Of a stretch of DNA of 64,000 nt, positions 45,373 to 56,178 are shown piece by piece. The stretch comes from Pelagomonas calceolata (lineage: Eukaryota > Sar > Pelagophyceae > Pelagomonadales > Pelagomonadaceae). Below the pieces are notes generated by a model. That model saw only the letters and a program-made list of their open reading frames with translations, was not told the DNA's origin and searched no databases. How positions within the stretch are numbered: the first letter of the stretch is position 1; every line of letters begins with the position of its first letter. Position numbers and translations under genes: made by a program. The DNA is taken from the NCBI GenBank assembly GCA_918797485.1, contig CAKKNE010000001.1, forward strand, positions 2,542,001-2,606,000, written 5' to 3'.

Positions 45373-45524
45373 TGTTACGGTGCTAGGACTAGTGGGCGGA
45401 GCCCCTGGGCCCATGGGGGGGAGACACCGCGCGTCGCCGATTCATCGGCGGCGGGCGCGTGCCGCTTCTTTCATAACAGCGTACCTCCTTCTAAGCAGAA
45501 CCGCCTCGGCAAACCCCCCCGAAC
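45373..45524 (-). mobile_element. MITE-like repeat, copy C (reverse orientation)
   Basis: Reverse complement of the copy B layout: TGTTACGGTGCTAGGACTAG, GGGCGGAGCCCC, the stem-loop CGCCGATTCATCGGCG, CATAACAGCGTACCTCCTTC, then AACCGCCTCGGCAAACCCCC. The centre differs slightly from copy B. It sits 49 nt past the RBM-like stop. Confidence 0.75.
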
Positions 45525-45589
45525 AATGTGCAACGTTCGCCCGTTCAATCAACTTGTCCCGCGACTTCCCGCAGGCGACCTGGAACTAC

Positions 45590-45680
45590 CGAGAGAGAGA
45601 GTCGCTTATTGAACCCACCCCCAGGGTAGTACGGACCCCGAACGCTTCGCCACTGTGTCTACTGGGATTGGCGATAGGGT
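45590..45680. repeat. Dispersed intergenic repeat (copy 2)
   Basis: Partner of 41162-41252: GAGAGAGTCGCTTATTG, CGGACCCCGA and GGGATTGGCGA in the same order. Non-coding, of unknown origin. Confidence 0.5.
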
Positions 45681-45712
45681 GTTGTTTCACCATGCCCCCC
45701 GTAGAATCCGTC

Positions 45713-45735
45713 CTAGCGGCACGTAAGACACTAGG
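45713..45735. promoter_or_regulatory. Palindromic CTAG element, copy 9
   Basis: CTAGCGG ... CACTAGG around CACGTAAGA, 103 nt upstream of the methyltransferase ATG. Confidence 0.5.
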
Positions 45736-45838
45736 CATCTTTAGTGACATGGTTACAAACTAACAAGGCAGGCGAGTGGGCGACGCGTTATTGTGCGTGT
45801 AGCGGCCGCGTCACCAATAGCGCCGGCGGCCGGCAGAG

Positions 45839-47812
45839 ATGGCCGCGGAGGAGACCAAGGCCGAGCCGGCGCCGGGCCCGGCCGCGGCGCCGGGCGCGGA
45901 GCAGGAGGTCGTCGCGTTCGCGGGCGGCCTGCGGGGCCGGCGCGCCGCGCAGCTCGGGTGCGGCGCGGGCGTCGACTGCGTCTGCCTCGCGGCGGCGGGC
46001 TGCCGCCTCGTCGTCGGCGTCGACGCCGACGGCGCCGCGCTGGCCGAGGCGCGGCGGCGCGCGGCGCGGGCCGAGGTCGCCGACCGGTGCCTCTTCGTCG
46101 AGGCCGACCCGCTGGCCGTGGCCGCGGACGAGCTCCTCGAGCGCGCGGCGGCGTTCGAGCGCGCGCGCGGCCGGGGCGCCGCCGCCGCGTGGCGCTTCGA
46201 CGCGGCGGTCGACCGGCGGGGCCTCGAGCGGCTCTGGGCGCGCGACGCCGACGGCGCCGCGCGCCTGCTGGCGGGCCTGCTCCGGCCGGGCGCCGAGGTC
46301 TTCTCGCTGAGCGGCAACGCGAACGAGTACCGGCCCTACGCCGACGGCGCGGCCAGCCTGACGTGCGCGGAGCTCTGCTCGTGCCTGCCGCCGCCGTGCT
46401 TCGAGCTGCGGAGCCTCCGCGAGTGCCGCTTCGACGGGCCGGCGGCGCTGGCGCCGCCGCCCCTGGCCTGGCGCGCCGTCTTCCGGCGGACGCCGGCGGC
46501 CTGGGCCGCGCCGGACCCGGGCGACGGCGACGACGACGGCGCCTCGGGGACGCCGACGGCCGCGTCGGCGCGCGCGTCGACGTCGGGCGGCGGCTCGCTG
46601 CGCAAGCTGCGCCGCGACGAGCCGCCGCGGCTGCTGCAGAAGCGGCGCGAGCGGCCCGTCGTCGCGCGGAAGGTGAGCCGCGTGCCGCTGCCGCTCGACG
46701 CGCGGCCGGCCGACTACGACTCGGACGCGATCGACGCGGCGCTGTCCGTCGACGGGTCCGTCGCCCCGAGCGAGTGCGGGTCCGACGCGACGTCGGCGTT
46801 CGCGGGCGCCGACGGCTTCGAGAACATCGCCGCGTCGCGGGCGGCGGCCGCCCGGGCGGAGCGCGCGCGCGCCGAGGGCGACGTGCCCTGGGTGCGCTGG
46901 TGGGACCGGCGGGCCCAGGCCTACGACCGCCTCGTCGCGTCGCAGCCGATCCTCCAGGAGCTGTGCGACCGCGTGGCCCGGGCGGCGCTGCGCTGGGCGC
47001 CGGCGCCGGCGAACCCGCGGCAGCCGCTCGTGGCCGTGGACCTGGCGGCGGGCGCGGGCCACACGGCCTGGGCGCTCGCGCGGCACTGCCGGCGGCCCGT
47101 GCGCGCGGAGCTCGTGGAGCCGTCGCACGCCATGGCGGCGCTCGCGCGCGCGCGCGGCGCGCGGCCGGGCCGCGGCGTCGCGACGGTGTGGCAGGTGCCC
47201 GTGGAGCGCTGCGCCGAGCGGCTGCCGGCGCGCCTGCGCGGCGCGGCGGACTGCGTCACGTGCCGCGGCGCGCTGTCGCAGATCAACGAGCACGACGTGC
47301 TCGAGGCGGCGGCGGCGCTGCTCAAGCCGGGCGGCTGCCTCGTCCTCGACCTGGAGCACGGCGAGCCGGGCCGCGCGTGGGAGGACCACGTCCGGGACGC
47401 GCTCCGCGCGGCCGGCGTCGCCGCGCCGGCCGACGTCGCGCGCGTGCCCTCGCTGCCGCCGGCGCGGCCCGCGTGCTCGGCGTCCCAGCTCGCGGCGGCC
47501 GCCGCCGCCGCGGGCCTGCGGCTCGCCTCGTGCGACGCCTTCGACGACGCCGTGGGCGGCGACTTCTTCGTGGCCTCGCGGTCGGTGTCGTCGTCGTGGC
47601 TCGCGGAGGCCTTCGCCGGCGACGGCGACCGCGCCGCGGCGCGCGTCGCGCGCCGCGAGTGCATCCTGGACGCGGCGCGGCGCGCGGCCGCGTCCGCGGG
47701 GGAGCTGCGGACCGCGCTCGTCGTGGTCCTCAAGCCCGACGCGCTCGCGGACGACGACTCGCCCGAGAACGGCGTCTCGGGCCTCGCGCCGCGGCCGGGG
47801 GACCACTTCTAA
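45839..47812 (+). CDS. Protein with two SAM-methyltransferase-like domains
   Basis: 657 aa. The N-terminal domain (30-230) has a class I motif, RRAAQLGCGAGVDCVCLAAA, followed by an acidic residue pair (GVDADG). The C-terminal domain (330-610) has VAVDLAAGAGHTAWALARHC (from about 398), an acidic strand end (AELVEPSHAM) and a late motif, LLKPGGCLVLDLEHGEP. They are joined by a basic/acidic disordered linker. Both keep the glycine-rich SAM loop, so one or both may bind SAM. No substrate-specific motif is visible. No leader or membrane helix. Confidence 0.75.
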   Translation: MAAEETKAEPAPGPAAAPGAEQEVVAFAGGLRGRRAAQLGCGAGVDCVCLAAAGCRLVVGVDADGAALAEARRRAARAEVADRCLFVEADPLAVAADELLERAAAFERARGRGAAAAWRFDAAVDRRGLERLWARDADGAARLLAGLLRPGAEVFSLSGNANEYRPYADGAASLTCAELCSCLPPPCFELRSLRECRFDGPAALAPPPLAWRAVFRRTPAAWAAPDPGDGDDDGASGTPTAASARASTSGGGSLRKLRRDEPPRLLQKRRERPVVARKVSRVPLPLDARPADYDSDAIDAALSVDGSVAPSECGSDATSAFAGADGFENIAASRAAAARAERARAEGDVPWVRWWDRRAQAYDRLVASQPILQELCDRVARAALRWAPAPANPRQPLVAVDLAAGAGHTAWALARHCRRPVRAELVEPSHAMAALARARGARPGRGVATVWQVPVERCAERLPARLRGAADCVTCRGALSQINEHDVLEAAAALLKPGGCLVLDLEHGEPGRAWEDHVRDALRAAGVAAPADVARVPSLPPARPACSASQLAAAAAAAGLRLASCDAFDDAVGGDFFVASRSVSSSWLAEAFAGDGDRAAARVARRECILDAARRAAASAGELRTALVVVLKPDALADDDSPENGVSGLAPRPGDHF

Positions 47813-48395
47813 CTAGCGGATGTGACCTCGGGTAATTGACATTTTTACGGTGACGGGGTGCCATCGGGCCCAAATTATTTACTTTTTTCGAATGTAGATC
47901 GGCTCCTGGAGGCCTCTCGAGGTAGGTCTGGTAGTTGGTAGTCGCCTGCACTGCATACGCCGTCGATGCAGCAGCCTAGGGCTCGTCGAGAGCTCTGGAA
48001 CCCAATGTTCAACCCATTGCTAGGCTATTCCGGGCCCGGGTGCTTGCTGAGCCTTGCTCTCCGGGGGTTTTTGACGATGGGATCATGATACGTCATCTTC
48101 GGGCGTTTTTATTGGGACTTGGCCCAGAGGTCTTCCTTTATTTATTTATTTATTTATTTGCTTTGCTTAGAGCTAGGCCGCCTAGCCCACCCGGCCGCCT
48201 TGTTTATTTACATGTGTGCCGCCGGCGCGCGCTTATAAATGTTGAAGTGCCAGTGCCGTCTCTTCCATATCCTGGCTGGCGACGAGTCGGACTGGGAGGC
48301 GTGGGCCAGGAGTCCTTTCTCGACCGACCCCGGCGGCCGCGCCACCTCGGACCGCGTCAACACAAATCTTAGTGCGCCCTCTGGGCACGTCCGAG
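47813..48395. other. Intergenic region with a TTTA microsatellite
   Basis: About 580 bp, no gene. A (TTTA)n run lies at about 48135-48162, followed by TTGCTTTGC. It is the shared 3' side of the methyltransferase-like gene and HUS1. Confidence 0.5.
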
Positions 48396-49389
48396 CTACT
48401 CCTCCCCCGGCCCGTCGTCGCCGACGGCGCCGTCGGCGGCGTCGTCGGCGTCGTCGTCGACGAGCGCGGGCACGTAGACGACGACGAGGCCGAGCGCGTC
48501 CCGCAGCGTCGCGACGACGCGCAGCGCGCCGCTCGCCTTCTCGCAGCTGAGCGCGAGCGGGTCCAGCTTCTCGAGGCCCAGCGCCGCCGCGAGCTTGCCG
48601 GCGTCGACGCGGACGCGCGCCGCCGCGCCCGCCTCGTTGGCCAACCCGGCGGGCGCCGGGCAATCGGGGAAGAAGGCCCGGACGGCGCACGCCGGCGCGC
48701 GCGCGCGCACCGTCAGCTCGCCGGCCGCGTCGAGCCTGACGCCGACCGGCTTCACGGCCGCCCGGGCGCCGCGCCGGTCGCCGAGCCGCCGCAGCCGCGC
48801 CACGACGCGCGCGACGCCGCGGCCGCCGCCCGGGAGGTCGAGGACGACGCCTCGGCGGCGCGCGAGCGCCGGCGGCGCGTAGGCGCCGGCCTCGGCCGCG
48901 CGCATGACCTTGACGGGCACGTCCGTGCCTGCGCGGAAACCACGCCGTCGATAGGATGCGGTCGTGGGAACGACGTCCCGACATTCGATTGCCGCGCGGG
49001 GCCGCGCGGAGGACGACGCTGCGCTTCTGCGACGCGAGGCGGAGCTGCGGCGCCGCCCGCGCGTTCTTCGCGAGCCGCAGCGCGATCGCGTCGCCCGAGT
49101 GCTTCTGCAGCGCCCTCACGAGCTGCTTGAGCGAGACGTGCAGCAGGACCTCGCCGCGCGCGCGGCTCTCGACCATGTACCGCTCGAACAGCCGCGGGTC
49201 GAGGTCCGCCCAGGCGCGCGCGTCGTCCGCGGCGCACACGAGGCCGAAGCTCATGCCCTCGCGGCTCAGCCGCAGGACGCAGCGCCGGCCGGCGCAGGAC
49301 GACGACGCGAGCTCGACCCGCCGCAGCGCCTGCGTGACCTGCAGCAGGAGGGCGAGCGTGTCCTTGGGGACGGAGGCCTTGAAGCGCAT
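48396..49389 (-). CDS. HUS1: HUS1, subunit of the 9-1-1 checkpoint clamp (two-exon model)
   Basis: Exon 1 is 48975-49389 and exon 2 is 48396-48928; the 46-nt intron is GT...AG in phase 1 (a donor 3 nt further on, giving 43 nt, is possible). Product about 315 aa. HUS1 with RAD9 and RAD1 forms a PCNA-like ring that recruits ATR activators to damaged DNA. The start MRFKASVPKDTLALLLQVTQ mirrors the family's M-[KR]-F-[KR]-A; VSLKQLVRALQKHSGDAIAL is the conserved inner helix, and DVPVKVMRA after the intron matches the family's D-[IV]-P-[IV]-K-V. The tail is acidic. The first ten codons lie in a 30-bp tandem duplication. Confidence 0.85.
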
Positions 49390-49418
49390 GTCCTTGGGGA
49401 CGGAGGCCTTGAAGCGCA
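49359..49418. repeat. 30-bp tandem duplication spanning the HUS1 start codon
   Basis: Two exact 30-bp units, TGTCCTTGGGGACGGAGGCC..., one inside HUS1 codons 1-10 and one immediately upstream in frame. The upstream copy reads CTG where the real start is ATG. A (GT)n run (49419-49435) adjoins it. Confidence 0.9.
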
Positions 49419-49480
49419 GTGTGTGTGTGTGTGTGGGATTCCTGCTCTAGGAGGGTAGATTAAAGGTACCGCCCCTGCTT

Positions 49481-49504
49481 GCTAGTGTCTTTCTGACCGC
49501 TAGC
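49481..49504. promoter_or_regulatory. Palindromic CTAG element, copy 10
   Basis: GCTAGTG ... CGCTAGC around TCTTTCTGAC, in the 148-bp region between HUS1 (91 nt) and the coiled-coil/Pro-repeat gene (33 nt). Its position suits a bidirectional promoter. Confidence 0.55.
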
Positions 49505-49537
49505 TAAACGTAGACAAGCGCTTAAGCGCCACAAAAA

Positions 49538-51049
49538 ATGCCCGGGCGCGGGGGGGCGATGCCTCCGGCGGCCGCCCGCGCCGTGACGCGCGGCCGCTTC
49601 CGCGTGACGCAGGAGGACGCCGCCGCGTCCCCGGCGCCGCGCGACGGCGCCGACGACCAGCGGGTCTTGAGAGGCCTGCAGCACCAGAGCACGATGGTGC
49701 TCCAGCGCCTCGCCGAGCTCGAGAAGGCCGTGCGGTCCCAGCACCGGGGCGGCGACGAGCCGCCGCGCGAGGCCCCCAAGGGCGCGGGCGCGAACCTCGA
49801 GGACCTCGACGCCTCGGCCGCGACGCGGCCGCTGCGGCGGGCGCACGACCTCGCCACGGAGCTGCGCGACGCGCTCGCGGCCGCGCGCACCCGGGCCGGC
49901 GAGCACGAGTCGATGCTGAAGCTCCTGAAGCAGAAGCACGCGTCGCTCGCCGCGAAGCTCGAGGCGGGCCAGGCCGACGCCGCGCGGCTGCGGCGGGAGA
50001 ACGAGGCGCTGCGGCGGGACCGCGACCGCTTCAAGCGCGAGCTCGACGACGAGCGCGCGCGGCACCAGGCGCGCGCCGCGGCCGCGCCGCCGCCGCCGGC
50101 CGCACCGGCGAGCCGCGCGCCCGTCCCGGCGCCGGCGGTCGTCGCGCGGCGCGCCGCCGCGGACCGCGAGTTCGCCGCGATCGCGGCGCAGGCGGCGCAG
50201 CCGACCGCGCCGCCGGCGCCCGTCGCGACGCCGCCGCTCGCTGCGCCGGGCGCGCCGGGGCCGCCGCAGCCGCCGCCCATGGGCCAGGCGCCGCCGTCCG
50301 CGCCGCCCCCGCACTTCCAGCCGCCGCCCATGGGCCAGGCGCCGCCGTCCGCGCCGCCGCCGCATTTCGGCGCGCCGCAGCCGCCGCCCATGGGCCAGGC
50401 GCCGCCGTCCGCGCCGCCCCCGCACTTCCAGCCGCCGCCCATGGGCCAGGCGCCGCCGTCCGCGCCGCCCCCGCACTTCCAGCCGCCGCCCATGGGCCAG
50501 GCGCCGCCGTCCGCGCCGCCGCCGCATTTCGGCGCGCCGCAGCCGCCGCCCATGGGCCGCGCGCAGCCGCCCGCGCCGCCCGCCGTGGCCGCGCCGGCGG
50601 GCGCCGGCGCGGGCGCGCCGCCCGGGCCGCCGGGCGCCGCGCCGCCCCGCACGCCGTCGTTCGACTCGCTCGCGCCGCCCGCGCACCCGGGCCACCCGGG
50701 CCACGCGGTCCCGGCGCCGCGCGCGGCGCCCTACCAGCCGCCGCCGCTCGCGATGGCGCCGCCGCCGCCCGCCGCCGCGCCCTTCGACCCGCTCGCGGCG
50801 GCGCCCGTGCCGCGCGGCCCCCCGGCCGCCGCCGCGGGCGGCGCGGCGGACGCGTTCCCCGCGCCGCCGCCGGGCCGCGCGGCGGGCGCCGCCGCGCCGC
50901 CGCGCGACGCGTCCGCCGCCGACGTCCTCGGCGCCTTCGTCGTGCCCGAGCCCGCGGCGCCGCCCGCGGCGGAGCCCTTCTGCCCCGCGCGCCACGCCGC
51001 CGAGGAGGACGAGTTCGGCGCGATCGCCGGCCGTACAGCGATCCGATGA
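49538..51049 (+). CDS. Coiled-coil protein with proline-rich tandem repeats
   Basis: 503 aa. Residues about 40-175 are a coiled coil (QRVLRGLQHQSTMVLQRLAE ... LRRENEALRRDRDRFKRELD). Residues about 240-345 hold five copies of a 17-residue unit QPPPMGQAPPSAPPPHF, partly with an inserted GA. The rest is Pro/Ala/Gly-rich and disordered, with DPLAAAP and PSFDSLAPP motifs; the C-terminus is acidic (EEDEFGAIAG). Such proteins often scaffold actin or membrane machinery through SH3/EVH1-type partners, but I see no defined domain. No family recognised. Confidence 0.65.
   Translation: MPGRGGAMPPAAARAVTRGRFRVTQEDAAASPAPRDGADDQRVLRGLQHQSTMVLQRLAELEKAVRSQHRGGDEPPREAPKGAGANLEDLDASAATRPLRRAHDLATELRDALAAARTRAGEHESMLKLLKQKHASLAAKLEAGQADAARLRRENEALRRDRDRFKRELDDERARHQARAAAAPPPPAAPASRAPVPAPAVVARRAAADREFAAIAAQAAQPTAPPAPVATPPLAAPGAPGPPQPPPMGQAPPSAPPPHFQPPPMGQAPPSAPPPHFGAPQPPPMGQAPPSAPPPHFQPPPMGQAPPSAPPPHFQPPPMGQAPPSAPPPHFGAPQPPPMGRAQPPAPPAVAAPAGAGAGAPPGPPGAAPPRTPSFDSLAPPAHPGHPGHAVPAPRAAPYQPPPLAMAPPPPAAAPFDPLAAAPVPRGPPAAAAGGAADAFPAPPPGRAAGAAAPPRDASAADVLGAFVVPEPAAPPAAEPFCPARHAAEEDEFGAIAGRTAIR
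50270..50560. repeat. In-frame proline-rich tandem repeats (51-bp units)
   Basis: About five near-identical units coding for QPPPMGQAPPSAPPPHF, with two carrying a 6-9 bp insertion. High identity suggests recent expansion or gene conversion. Confidence 0.85.
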
Positions 51050-51140
51050 CCCCGCCCCCCGGAGGAACGTTCAACGGTGGGTCACATGTTTTTATTATAT
51101 CGCCTCCGGGTCCGCGTCGTCCCGCGCCCGCCCCGGGGCC

Positions 51141-51911
51141 TCAGGCCGGCGCGGGCCGCTTCTTCTTCAGGGCGGCCATGACCTTGGGGTCGAGGAAGTT
51201 GATCTGGTCGAGCCGCTTCCGGATGAAGGCCAACGAGCCCTCCTCCTCGGCCTTCATGGCCGCGGGCGCCGCGAACGGCACCTCGGCGCCGCCGACGCGG
51301 AGCCCCGCGCGCAGCGCGTCCGCGACGGGCACGACCTGCGCGTCCCAGAGCTCGCCCGCGTGCGCGCGCCAGAGGCCCGCGTGCGCGCGCCTGAGCGCGA
51401 AGGGCCCGAAGTGCCAGTCGAGGTCCGCGTCGAAGCCGGCGTCCCCCGCGGCGGCCGTCAGCAGCGCGTTCGCGAAGGACTCGGAGTGGTACTGCTCGAC
51501 GGGGTACGTGTCGCGGAAGAGGTCCGCGCGGCGCCGCGGCACGACGACGTCCAGGGCCCGCTCGGACGCCGCGCCGAGGCACGCGGCCCAGAGGGGAACC
51601 ATGGCGTCCTTCTCGGGCTCCTGCCAGCAGAGCCAGGCCGCGTCGCCGGCCGCGCGCGCCGCCGCGAGGCCCAGCGCCTCGCGCAGCGCCGCGCCCTTGC
51701 GCCCCTGCGCCGTCTGCTTGACGACCTCCGCGGCGGGGTGCGCCTCCTTCATCTTCGCCCGGATGGCCTCGCTCGGCGACGCGTCGACGACCACGACGTC
51801 CAGCTCGTGGGCCCGGCACTGCCCCAGGAACTTTAGGCAGCACGCGAGGCGCACGTCCGCCTCGGACGTGTAGAAGGTGCAGGTGAAAATGACGGGCGTG
51901 GCTTCTGCCAT
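51141..51911 (-). CDS. Glycosyltransferase-like protein (GT-A fold), putative
   Basis: 256 aa from the ATG at 51911. The N-terminus reads as a nucleotide-sugar-type Rossmann half: TPVIFTCTFYTSEADVRLAC, CRAHELDVVVVDASPSEAIR, VVKQTAQGRKGAALREALGL, AAWLCWQEPEKDAMVP. This is the 'ask where, pick a strand, walk the list' layout of family-2 glycosyltransferases with a W-x-E/D in place of DxD. I see no membrane helix or signal peptide, so it is probably cytosolic. The C-terminal third is helical and basic. The assignment rests on fold-like pattern only. Confidence 0.5.
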   Translation of the reverse strand: MAEATPVIFTCTFYTSEADVRLACCLKFLGQCRAHELDVVVVDASPSEAIRAKMKEAHPAAEVVKQTAQGRKGAALREALGLAAARAAGDAAWLCWQEPEKDAMVPLWAACLGAASERALDVVVPRRRADLFRDTYPVEQYHSESFANALLTAAAGDAGFDADLDWHFGPFALRRAHAGLWRAHAGELWDAQVVPVADALRAGLRVGGAEVPFAAPAAMKAEEEGSLAFIRKRLDQINFLDPKVMAALKKKRPAPA

Positions 51912-52050
51912 GCTTCGATGTGTGTACTTTTTTACTGTCACGCAGGGAGGTTGCCAGTCTTGCTGGACGCAGGTGTGCTGAGCAAAAAACGTGCTTTGTT
52001 GCCGAGGATCCCTTGCTCGACAACTACAAAAAAAACGCGTGTCGAGCAAT

Positions 52051-52070
52051 CTAGTGTCGATACACGCTAC
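52051..52070. promoter_or_regulatory. Palindromic CTAG element, divergent copy 11
   Basis: CTAGTGTCGATACACGCTAC, 139 nt upstream of the glycosyltransferase-like ATG; one arm is degenerate. Confidence 0.35.
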
Positions 52071-52142
52071 TCGCTGCTTTTCGCTGACTGCCATTCAATC
52101 ATCAACTTGAGAGGAAAAGATGGATGAATTCTTCTTAGAGGT

Positions 52143-53140
52143 CTAGGCACCCGCGTCGACGCCGTCCACGTGTCGTATCAGGGCGACGCGCGATGGTCGC
52201 GTCGGCGCGTACTCGACGTAGGGTTGCGCCGAGGTGTCCGCTCTGGAGTTTTCGAAGCGCTTCAGACGAACAAGGGCATCCGCGTAGTTGCTGGCTGCTA
52301 TGAGAGTCCTTTCATTGTCCTGGCCGACGAGATCAAAACTTCTGGAGTAAACGTCTCGAAAGATCTTATGGGCCTCTTTTTTCCGTCCAAGCACCATATA
52401 CGTGGACGCAAGATTGGTCTGCACAGCGAAGAGTGTTTTTTCTGATGCGCCAAGGCGCCGCTCCATAGCCAACTCGGCCTCGTACACGGACAACGCGTCC
52501 TCGTGGTGCCTTGCCTCGGATAAACCGCCCCCAAGCACGCTCATCGCCAATTGCCGATTCGAGTCCCTCTCCGGCCGCCCGAGGTACGTCTTCCAGCACG
52601 CCCACCCGAGTGCGCACGCCAGTCTTGCTTGCACAGTCTACAAGTGTCCCACAGCCGCCACCTCGTATTGAACGCGGCGGTGTTCAAATTCCTCTCCTCG
52701 GCCTCCTGGACCAAAATCTTCGCTTGCCGCGCCAAGCACGACAAGTGCGCGATGCCGGACGCCCCGCGGCACGCGCACATGCGCACGAGGCCTTCCTCCG
52801 AGCCGTCCTCCAGACAAACGTAGCACGTCTGGCCTTCCGTGTCCTCCGCACACTCTTCGACGGCCTCCGCCGCGGCCTCCTCGTATTTCTTGTTGGCGTG
52901 GTGTTGTTCGGCGCCGCCGCCGCTTGCTATTTCATCACAATTTTCGTCGTGGCCGCCGCGGTGCGCGTGGTAGCGGAGGCATCGATCGCCGCAGTATCTT
53001 GTTCGACAATTCACACAGTGCGCGGGGGCGTCCTGCCCGAGGGGCTTTGCGCAGGCGGCAGGAGCATCATGACTTGCTGCAGTCCGCTTTACAGTAAAAC
53101 TGTACTCGCAGAGAGCCTGTAGCGGCTGCCCGCCTTCCAC
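52143..53140 (-). pseudogene. Frameshifted MYND / RING-CH / TPR gene
   Basis: Upstream (52541-53140 frame): a MYND-type Cys/His cluster (AHCVNCRTRYCGDRCLRYHA) and a RING-CH-like finger (CYVCLEDGSEEGLVRMCACR, then ASGIAHLSCLARQAKILVQE). Downstream, in another frame (52143-52634): kinesin-light-chain-type TPRs (HHEDALSVYEAELAMERRLG, LFAVQTNLASTYMVLGRKKE). Together they have the order of one gene, with the frame lost near 52605-52625, between LCKQDW and CALGWACWKT. No ATG precedes the MYND part. It looks like a decayed member of a multigene family; I believe this architecture is expanded in pelagophytes, but that needs a search. Confidence 0.65.
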
Positions 53141-53334
53141 AAACGCAGTGTGCCTCTTGCTGTAGGTTGTCTTAGGTCAAGTGCTGCGGCGCGGCTAAGA
53201 AGCGCGGCGCGGGCAGCTTCGCGAGGGCAGCTTCGCGAGGGCTTTCTAAGTAGGGCCCCGCACGAACAACTGCGTGCTCTAGGGGTTGGTTTCATTTCGG
53301 GGGTGGGTTGAGGTTGAGGTTTTTGCCCACATGC

Positions 53335-53357
53335 CTAGTGTGTAATAGGCCGCTAGC
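53335..53357. promoter_or_regulatory. Palindromic CTAG element, copy 12
   Basis: CTAGTG ... CGCTAGC around TGTAATAGGC, 117 nt upstream of the gyrase B ATG. The CT-rich repeat shared with 19700-19725 follows at 53379-53406. Confidence 0.5.
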
Positions 53358-53450
53358 TAACCACTGGAGCCAAGTTCGCCCTAGCCCCTCTAGCCCCCCT
53401 TCAAAGGGCTAACGCATGCGCACTTAAGGTCAACGGTGCTAAATCTGTAG

Positions 53451-55484
<2,034 letters not shown>

Positions 55485-56178
55485 AGTAGGCGCGCCGCCG
55501 GGGAGGCGCTCCGAGTCGTGCCTCCTAGTAGTACTAGGAGTAGTAGTAGGATGCTCGCCAGATAAGTAGATAGACAATTAGAAATCAGGACGGTCACAGC
55601 GCTTAGCGCTGTTCACCGGGCCAGGCTTCCCGAGAGCCGCTCCAGCGCGATGCAGGGGGAAATGGACTTCCCCGGCAGCGTAGTGTAGTCGTCTAACGAA
55701 ATAGTTTCTCCCATGTTCGATGGGGTTTGTGACGGGGAATTGCGTCCGTCAATAAAAGTGACTCAGGATGATGATAGTTAGGAGTGAGAGGCGACTTCCC
55801 CCTACTAAGGGGATATCGGAGTACCTAGGATGGGAAGTAGCCTAGGCGGGTAATACAAGTACGGGGTGTGCTTGGATACGTCTCAGTTGAACCTTGAGAT
55901 CCTACTAGACGTGTATTTCCATTGCACCAGCTATGGCATGGAGCCCTTCCCATGCTACGCATGAGAAATTCCCGGCAGCGTCCTCCCCCGGCCGACAAGG
56001 CTCGGACCGTAAAATAAAACATTAGAACCCGAGCTGGGGAGTCAGTGGGGACGGAGGAGGCCTCGGGAGCCCCACGTCACGGCACGAGGCTCCCCAGAGT
56101 CGGAGCGCTCGCGGCGCGCGGGGCCGACGTACGGGCGAAGCCCCTACCCCCCGGCGACGACGAGCCCCCGGCGGGTGC
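55485..56178. other. Intergenic region, no gene seen
   Basis: About 690 bp with lower GC. A short CTAGTAGTACTAGGAGTAGT-like stretch near 55526 and a few words shared with 58385 (CCATGCTACGC..GAGAAA) are the only structure I see. Confidence 0.4.

Noticed and set aside
48135-48162. (TTTA)n tract as a regulatory element
   Set aside because: A simple microsatellite between the 3' ends of two genes; nothing supports a function.
50270-50560. Regular repeats that could suggest a CRISPR array
   Set aside because: The units are in-frame proline-rich codons of one ORF, without unique spacers.
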